Source: Vibrio gelatinilyticus
GTDB taxonomy: Bacteria; Pseudomonadota; Gammaproteobacteria; Enterobacterales; Vibrionaceae
Length of the DNA: 64,000 bases
Reading direction: 5' to 3'
Assembly: GCF_022836845.1 (NCBI RefSeq)
Contig: NZ_JAJNNZ010000005.1
Coordinates: 1 to 64,000, forward strand
The translations under genes and the position numbers were made by a program. This document shows, piece by piece, positions 58,825 to 64,000 of the stretch. The notes beneath the pieces were generated by a model that searched no databases, was not told the origin of the DNA, and saw only the letters and a program-made list of their open reading frames with translations. Numbering within the stretch: the first letter of the stretch is position 1; every line of letters begins with the position of its first letter.

Positions 58825-59478
58825 ATGATCAATATGAACTTCGTGCAAAGGGTCGTTATTGAGACTCATAAACAACCATGGCTACCAAGCCCCGCCGCTG
58901 GGGTTGAGCGTAAACCCTTAGAGCGTCAGGAAGCAGAATCTGGCCATACCACCAGTATCGTTAAATATCAGTCCGGTAGCGCCTTTAAATCCCACAACCA
59001 CCCATTTGGTGAGGAAATTTTCGTATTGGAGGGCGTTTTTTCTGACGAAGCTGGTGACTACCCAGCGGGAACTTATATTCGTAACCCCCCAGGCAGCTCT
59101 CATACACCTTTTAGCCAGCAAGGTTGTACCCTTTTTGTAAAGCTCAACCAATTTGCTCAAGACGATTTGGCCACAGTACGTGTTAACACCCATTCAGAGC
59201 CATGGCAGTCCGGCATTGGTGGTTTAATGGTCATGCCACTGCATCAATTTGAACATGAGCATATAGCTTTAGTGAAGTGGCCGGCTGGGGAGCGGTTTAA
59301 GCCTCACAGCCATTTCGGTGGCGAGGAAATACTGGTTATCTCCGGAGAGTTTCGCGATGAATACGGCACTTATCCAAAAGGGACCTGGCTTCGCAGTCCT
59401 CATTTAAGCGAGCACCACCCTTACGTAGAGAAAGAAACCATCATCTGGGTGAAAACGGGCCATCTCTTAGTACCATAG
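58825..59478 (+). CDS. Bicupin protein (ChrR/anti-sigma cupin-like)
   Basis: A 217-residue cytoplasmic protein with two tandem cupin barrels. First: FKSHNHPFGEEIFVLEGVFS and GTYIRNPPGSSHTPF. Second: FKPHSHFGGEEILVISGEFR and GTWLRSPHLSEHHPY. Each retains the HxH...E pattern for metal. This double-cupin layout matches ChrR-like cupins, which often respond to singlet oxygen, but no sigma factor adjoins. The ATG at 58825 was chosen, though TTG 58807 and ATG 58834 are alternatives. It is convergent with the GntR gene. Confidence 0.78.
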   Translation: MINMNFVQRVVIETHKQPWLPSPAAGVERKPLERQEAESGHTTSIVKYQSGSAFKSHNHPFGEEIFVLEGVFSDEAGDYPAGTYIRNPPGSSHTPFSQQGCTLFVKLNQFAQDDLATVRVNTHSEPWQSGIGGLMVMPLHQFEHEHIALVKWPAGERFKPHSHFGGEEILVISGEFRDEYGTYPKGTWLRSPHLSEHHPYVEKETIIWVKTGHLLVP

Positions 59479-59515
59479 CAAAACAGTCCCATAGCAAAAC
59501 AGTACCATAGCAAAG
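59473..59515. repeat. 16-bp tandem repeat at the end of the bicupin gene
   Basis: CCATAGCAAAACAGT(C/A) occurs twice in full (59473-59488, 59489-59504) and begins a third time (59505-59515). The stop codon of the bicupin gene (TAG, 59476-59478) lies in the first copy. The short array is probably slippage-generated. Confidence 0.7.
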
Positions 59516-59530
59516 CCGCTGACGACTTCA

Positions 59531-60235
59531 CTACTGGTTACGTTGAGCCATGGATTCTATGCTGATAGCATCGTGACGCCAGTATTCAAAATGGCAGTCA
59601 ACTAAGTCACCTTGTGCATTGCGATGAACACGCTCTACTAAAATAGCGGGCACACCAGAGGTTGTCCTTAAGGCCTGAGACACTTCCCCAATTAAAGATG
59701 TTGTCACGATTCGATATTGTACATTTGCATATCGCGTCGCGTAGTTCGTTCGTAAAATGCTCGTTAAAGACGAAGAAAGGTCATGACTTAGCAGTTCAGG
59801 AAACATGTCTGTTTTGATATAACTGGTTACATAGGCGATCGGACGCTGCTCAAGGTAACGCACTCTATTTAAACAATGCACATCGCTAAAAGGGGCAAGT
59901 TTCAATGACGATGTCGCTTGCTTACTCGCCATCGCTGTCGTTGCGCTTAACACCTCAACTGTTGGCTTTCGATTTTGACTCAATGCGAGTTCATTAAACG
60001 GCAATGGTTGGGCTGGATCATACTTTAGCCTAGGCGGTGAGATAAACCACCCTCGTCGGTCCTCGCGAAAGATCACACCTTGCGCTTCGAGTATTGATAG
60101 CGCTTCTCGTAAAGTGACTCTCGTCGTATCAAAAGCCTCGGCCAACTTACGTTCAGGCGGAAGTTTTTTCCCTGGTAACAGTAACCCTGATTCGATTTGT
60201 TCTACCAAAGCATCTTTAATCTTAACGTAATGCAC
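59531..60235 (-). CDS. GntR/HutC family regulator with UTRA domain
   Basis: A 234-residue repressor. N-terminal winged HTH (about 1-70, LLPGKKLPPERKLAEAFDTT, RVTLREALSILEAQGVI) is followed by a UTRA effector domain (about 85-230, ending VDCHFEYWRHDAI). Members respond to sugars, phosphosugars or other small molecules. It is divergent from a LamB-type porin with a 491-bp gap holding a palindrome, so it may control sugar uptake through the porin. Confidence 0.86.
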   Translation of the reverse strand: MHYVKIKDALVEQIESGLLLPGKKLPPERKLAEAFDTTRVTLREALSILEAQGVIFREDRRGWFISPPRLKYDPAQPLPFNELALSQNRKPTVEVLSATTAMASKQATSSLKLAPFSDVHCLNRVRYLEQRPIAYVTSYIKTDMFPELLSHDLSSSLTSILRTNYATRYANVQYRIVTTSLIGEVSQALRTTSGVPAILVERVHRNAQGDLVDCHFEYWRHDAISIESMAQRNQ

Positions 60236-60439
60236 GCTGTTTCCTTTTATTAGCCATAAAAATCACACTCCTCTTTATCGATAACGGGAATGAAACCGCT
60301 ACCATTAAAACAGCATAATAGCCTGCGATCATCATATCAGTACTTGTCTAAAATCACACTTCGTCAATAGTAGAAATACGGTAAATCATCACTAATCAAC
60401 ACTGAATACCCTATTTCCCATATCAAGTTTTCATAATTA

Positions 60440-60451
60440 TGAAATATTTCA
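60440..60451. promoter_or_regulatory. Candidate operator palindrome
   Basis: TGAAATATTTCA is a perfect 12-bp palindrome in the GntR-porin gap. It could be bound by the GntR protein, but its sequence does not follow a GntR consensus strictly. Confidence 0.35.
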
Positions 60452-60641
60452 AAATCGTGCCAAATATATGCCTAAAAACGCACCAACAATTTGTGATTAG
60501 ATGCTTCTATAACCATGAAACGAAAGCGCATTCATAAACTTTTCAAGTGCAACTGGGCCACAAAAAATCCTTTAAAAACAGAAATATACTTAGCAAGCGA
60601 TAAGTTTAATTTGTTTCATGAACATTTGACCCGTTTTCGTT

Positions 60642-60684
60642 TGTGAGTGGAATCTAAATTTTCATTTATTTCATTACTTATTAT
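60642..60684 (+). promoter_or_regulatory. Candidate class II CRP promoter of the LamB-type porin
   Basis: TGTGA-N6-TCTAA (60642-60657) matches eight of ten CRP core positions. TATTAT lies at 60679-60684, giving a start near 60691 and a CRP centre at about -41.5, the class II position. A strong AAGGA at 60716-60720 precedes the ATG. Confidence 0.4.
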
Positions 60685-60726
60685 TTATCTCGAAAGCAAA
60701 AAATCAAAAATATATAAGGAAATAAC

Positions 60727-61992
60727 ATGAAAACATTCAAGTACCTTCCTCTTAGTTTAGCGGTGGCTGCCACACTAAGTTCTGTATCTGTTTTTGCTGA
60801 AACAGAATCATTGGAAGAGTTGAGTAAGCGACTTCAAGAGTTAGAAACTAAAGTTCAAGAAGCTGATTATATCTACGACCAACAACCCGCCGTTTTGACA
60901 CCAGACTTTGAGCCGCCTGCAGGCATCATTTTCTCGGGCTATGCTCGTTACGGCGCACACTACTCTGACAGCGACAACCAATACGTTGATGTGGGTAGTA
61001 CTGGTCGTGCAGTTGGTCGCCTAGGTAACGAAGTTAACGGTGGTGAAATCCAATTTGCCCGCGCTGCAAAAGCAGACAACGGCGCAGTTTGGGATGTGGT
61101 TGTAATGCTAGATAACTGGAACCACGCTAACTGGGGTTCAGAGAGTGGTATCAACCTTAAGAAAATGTACGCTGGCGTAACCAATGTATTTGAAAGCCAG
61201 CCTGAACTATACATGTGGGCGGGTCGTGATTTCCACCAACGCCCACAACAAGGTCTAAACGACTATTTCTGGATGATGCACGATGGTCAAGGTGGCGGTT
61301 TCAATAACTTAAATCTTGGTGGCGTGAAACTGGATATGGGTTTTGTCGGTCAGGTAGATTCAGCTGCAGGCAACTCTCTTGGTAACGATAGCGGCAAGTA
61401 CGCACTCACATCAAAACTGCACGCGATTGATTTAGGTATTGGTAACTTAGACCTCTATGCAAACTATGGTTTCGCGAATGAAGATGTGAGCGAAGAAAAA
61501 GCATGGCAAGTTGGCGCGGTTCTTGGGTTAGGAGCATCTAACAAACTTGTCGCGAAATACGGTGACGGTGCGGATACGACGGTCTTCGACCTAGCAGCTG
61601 ACAAGAAGATCACTTACGTGAGCTTGGAAGGTGGTATTAAACCAACTGACAACCTATTTATTGATTACCTAGCGTCTTTTTACAATGCTAAAGGTGAAGA
61701 CACAACCGATAGAAACGAGTATTCAGCTATCGTGCGCCCTATGTACAACTGGGATGACACGCACTCTACATGGTTAGAAGCGGGTTACGCGATGGAAGAC
61801 TATTCTGATGGTGGCGACAAGCAGGGCTGGAAAGTTACGCTATCTCAAAACATCTCTCTAGGTGGTCTACCTTGGAGCCGTCCAATGCTACGTGCATACG
61901 TCACTGCGGGTGATGTGAAAACAACGGGTGATGTTGAAACAACTAACGTCGATACTCTAGCTGGTGGTTTAATGTTTGAGGCGTGGTGGTAA
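60727..61992 (+). CDS. LamB-type (maltoporin family) carbohydrate porin
   Basis: A 421-residue outer-membrane sugar porin. Signal peptide 1-24 (SVSVFA) is followed by a short periplasmic coiled coil (SLEELSKRLQELETKVQEAD, about 28-47) as in ScrY/BglH rather than LamB. The barrel includes SGYARYGAHY, AGRDFHQRPQQGLNDYFWM (constriction region) and NNLNLGGVKLD, and ends in Trp (MFEAWW). It is preceded by a GntR regulator and followed by a terminator. The sugar is unknown; an aryl- or oligosaccharide is plausible. Confidence 0.88.
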   Translation: MKTFKYLPLSLAVAATLSSVSVFAETESLEELSKRLQELETKVQEADYIYDQQPAVLTPDFEPPAGIIFSGYARYGAHYSDSDNQYVDVGSTGRAVGRLGNEVNGGEIQFARAAKADNGAVWDVVVMLDNWNHANWGSESGINLKKMYAGVTNVFESQPELYMWAGRDFHQRPQQGLNDYFWMMHDGQGGGFNNLNLGGVKLDMGFVGQVDSAAGNSLGNDSGKYALTSKLHAIDLGIGNLDLYANYGFANEDVSEEKAWQVGAVLGLGASNKLVAKYGDGADTTVFDLAADKKITYVSLEGGIKPTDNLFIDYLASFYNAKGEDTTDRNEYSAIVRPMYNWDDTHSTWLEAGYAMEDYSDGGDKQGWKVTLSQNISLGGLPWSRPMLRAYVTAGDVKTTGDVETTNVDTLAGGLMFEAWW

Positions 61993-62015
61993 TAAGTCAC
62001 TAAATTACTGCCTTT

Positions 62016-62041
62016 GGGCCTGAACATTCAGGCCCTTTTTT
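62016..62041 (+). terminator. Terminator of the LamB-type porin
   Basis: GGGCCTGA-ACAT-TCAGGCCC followed by six T, 22 bp after the stop codon. Confidence 0.9.
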
Positions 62042-62127
62042 AACAACGCCTCTCCCTCTCTGTATATCAGTCTTACTCAGCCTTTGCTGAGCAGCTCAAA
62101 TAAAACAACAATCATATTGGAGCTAAT

Positions 62128-64000
62128 ATGCCGCTATCGTCCATCGTATCTAGAGTTTATTTAGGTTTTTTCGCTCTCATTTGCATTATGCTCGGTTCTG
62201 CATGGTATTCCATACAAGCAACCACTCAAATGACCACTCGCATTGAGTCTATTACCTCTGAATCCACACCACTAATGACAGGCTCGTCTGAGCTCACTAT
62301 TGCTTTTCTTGACATCAATCGCAGCCTAAGCCCTTACTTTGCGGCTCAATATGTTGATGAGTTAGAGCCACTGCAAACAAACATCGATGAAAACATTGCA
62401 CATTATCAACAGCAACTTCATTTACTCAGTCAACTCGCAAAAGGTAATATCCAGCTCTCTGAAAGCTTAAATCGAATTGAAGCGGTCAGTAATCAGGTAC
62501 TAGAAAAAATTCAGGCGGTCACTCAACTTCAATATGATTTTCTTGATGCCAAGGACTCCGATGCTTATTTTCAAGCAAAACTGCAGCCCCTTATCACTCA
62601 ACTAAACAGCAACCTAGTCACCGGTTTATCTAAAGCGACCAGCGAACACCAGCAAACGACGATAGAAACCCTTTTATCCCAAATCACCGTATTGGGATCA
62701 GATGCAAACAAAGCGTTCTCTATGCAAGACATGGCTGAGCTTCGTGCGGTAAAAAGAAGCTATTTTTCAAGAAAAGAACGCTTTGATGAAGCGGTCACGG
62801 CACTGCAAAGCGACGCGCAAAAGATATTTAGTCGCAGTAAGCAAGCCATAGAACTGTTTTCCACGCACGTTTTCACGGACGAAGGAGCCATTGCCAAACA
62901 CATTAACGCGTATGCGATTTACGAAAAACTCATAGACCAACAAACATCACTGGACGCACTGATTGACGAAGAACTTATTTATATCAATGAGCTATCTTCT
63001 TACGCTGACAGTCTTGCGAGTGATATGCATAACCAGGCAGCGGCCAGCTCAGAAAATACCATCATTGCGCTTGCTGCTATCTCTGCTCTGTCAATTCTCA
63101 TTGCGACTATTATCGGTATCAGCATCGCACACCTAATCAAGCGCCCGAGTAAGCAAGTTCAGCGGTCACTCGAGCGACTGGCCGACAAAGACCTCACTTC
63201 CAAAGTCGCATATAAAGCAGACAATGAATTTGGTTATGTGGCCTCAAAAGTCAATCTGGTGTTGGAGCACCTTTCGAAAGTCATCTTGAAGATGCGTTCA
63301 TCGGCGAGAGAGCTAAACCAGGCTTCAATCGAAAATCAGCAAACAAGTGAGGGCCTAAAAGCAAGCATCACAGAGCAAACTGCGCAAACAACACAAGTAG
63401 CAACGGCGATGAAGCAAATCGAATGCTCTGTGAATGAAATAGCGCAAAGCTCGAATGAGACGTTAACCATTGTGACTGATGCTGTAACCATATCGAATAA
63501 CGGTCAAACAATGATGCAGGACAATGTCACGCTGTTGGATACCCTATCTGGAAGGCTAGAGCAGTCAACAGAAACCATTCAAGTTCTTGAACAAGACGTC
63601 ACGAGCATAGAATCAATTCTCGACGTCATTTCAAGCATATCTGAACAAACTAACTTACTCGCGTTAAACGCTGCCATTGAGGCGGCTCGAGCTGGAGAGC
63701 AAGGAAGAGGATTTTCGGTTGTCGCCGATGAAGTAAGAGTACTCGCGGCTAAAACCACCCAGTCTACAACACAAATCCAATCCAAAATTGAACAATTGCA
63801 AAGCAGCACTAGCTTTGCAGTATCACAAATAAACCAGTGCGTCGGAGACATGGGGCAATGCGTAACCCAGGCCGATAGCGTTAACCAAAACCTCCAGGAA
63901 ATGCATCGCCTTTTAAACCAAATAGAAGATCGCAGCACACAAATTGCTTCTGCGACCACTGAGCATCAAACCGTTGCTTCTGAAGTTACGAAGCACGTTA
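62128..64000 (+). CDS. Methyl-accepting chemotaxis protein, partial at the window edge
   Basis: At least 624 residues, running off the right edge without a stop. ATG at 62128 follows TTGGAG at 7 bp. TM1 is at about 10-28, a large helical periplasmic domain (30-310) comes next, TM2 at about 312-335 ([20 protein letters not shown]), then HAMP and the signalling domain with [20 protein letters not shown] near residue 508. The ligand domain has no recognised Cache fold and appears to be a helical bundle. It lies after the LamB-type porin's terminator, so it is separately transcribed. Confidence 0.9.
   Translation, partial: MPLSSIVSRVYLGFFALICIMLGSAWYSIQATTQMTTRIESITSESTPLMTGSSELTIAFLDINRSLSPYFAAQYVDELEPLQTNIDENIAHYQQQLHLLSQLAKGNIQLSESLNRIEAVSNQVLEKIQAVTQLQYDFLDAKDSDAYFQAKLQPLITQLNSNLVTGLSKATSEHQQTTIETLLSQITVLGSDANKAFSMQDMAELRAVKRSYFSRKERFDEAVTALQSDAQKIFSRSKQAIELFSTHVFTDEGAIAKHINAYAIYEKLIDQQTSLDALIDEELIYINELSSYADSLASDMHNQAAASSENTIIALAAISALSILIATIIGISIAHLIKRPSKQVQRSLERLADKDLTSKVAYKADNEFGYVASKVNLVLEHLSKVILKMRSSARELNQASIENQQTSEGLKASITEQTAQTTQVATAMKQIECSVNEIAQSSNETLTIVTDAVTISNNGQTMMQDNVTLLDTLSGRLEQSTETIQVLEQDVTSIESILDVISSISEQTNLLALNAAIEAARAGEQGRGFSVVADEVRVLAAKTTQSTTQIQSKIEQLQSSTSFAVSQINQCVGDMGQCVTQADSVNQNLQEMHRLLNQIEDRSTQIASATTEHQTVASEVTKHV

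Larger units (their letters stand above)
60236..60726. other. Regulatory intergenic region between the GntR gene and LamB-type porin
   Basis: About 490 bp, A/T-rich, without a gene. It carries a 12-bp palindrome (60440-60451) and a CRP-like promoter near the porin. No small reading frame with a convincing ribosome site was seen. Confidence 0.5.

Overview
The window reads as chromosomal DNA of a marine gammaproteobacterium, most likely a Vibrio or close relative. The evidence is a napFDABC operon followed by the 44-residue membrane protein that accompanies nap genes in Vibrio/Photobacterium, a divergent narQP pair, many chemotaxis and c-di-GMP proteins, a LuxQ-like kinase remnant, and homologues of E. 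coli YgeA, YehS, YddG and ClsC. No rRNA, tRNA, CRISPR array, phage module or insertion sequence was recognised. Base composition is fairly even and most genes look native.

Layout. 0-3.3 kb: amino-acid racemase, an outer-membrane porin with a long leader and CRP-like box, and a GNAT acetyltransferase. 3.5-10.7 kb: the nitrate module. narQ-narP (minus strand) face napF-napD-napA-napB-napC plus the tiny membrane ORF (plus strand), with FNR-like and NarP-like sites between them and a strong terminator after the last gene. 10.8-18.6 kb: an SH3-like membrane protein; a periplasmic binding protein translationally coupled to a GGDEF/EAL protein; an ArnT-like glycosyltransferase; a POTRA-less Omp85-type barrel. 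18.6-22.9 kb: an RND pump and its adaptor. 23.4-28.2 kb: a DUF1456 protein, a DEAD-box helicase, a LysR regulator divergent from an NADP-dependent oxidoreductase, and a DnaQ-like exonuclease. 28.3-31.5 kb: a frameshifted CRY-DASH photolyase coupled to an intact iron-sulfur (6-4)-type photolyase, then a degraded DUF808 fragment. 31.5-37.7 kb: LysR, an MFS transporter, and a compact DUF1800-DUF1501-MEKHLA-small exported protein operon. 38-45.3 kb: a signalling cluster with a LuxR-type response regulator, an HD-GYP response regulator and a 1718-residue hybrid kinase with two separate periplasmic sensor modules. 45.5-49.4 kb: LysR, a decayed LuxQ-like hybrid kinase and an sCache chemoreceptor. 49.6-59.5 kb: a proline-punctuated 14-residue-repeat membrane protein, GNAT, DUF4136 lipoprotein, SYLF protein, methyltransferase, LysR, a CDF-like protein, a START protein, YddG, ClsC and a bicupin. 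59.5-64 kb: a GntR regulator divergent from a LamB-type porin, and a chemoreceptor that runs off the window.

How parts work together. NarQ senses nitrate/nitrite and NarP, with FNR, probably activates the divergent nap operon, giving a self-contained respiratory circuit. The binding protein with GGDEF/EAL, and the large hybrid kinase with the HD-GYP regulator, are two separate routes from periplasmic ligand sensing to c-di-GMP. The candidates most worth following are the 14-residue-repeat protein, the double-sensor kinase, the PhnD-like/GGDEF-EAL pair and the DUF1800/DUF1501/MEKHLA operon. Nothing in the window looks like a wholly novel defence or mobile system. Three genes are visibly decaying or broken: CRY-DASH, DUF808 and the LuxQ-like kinase.
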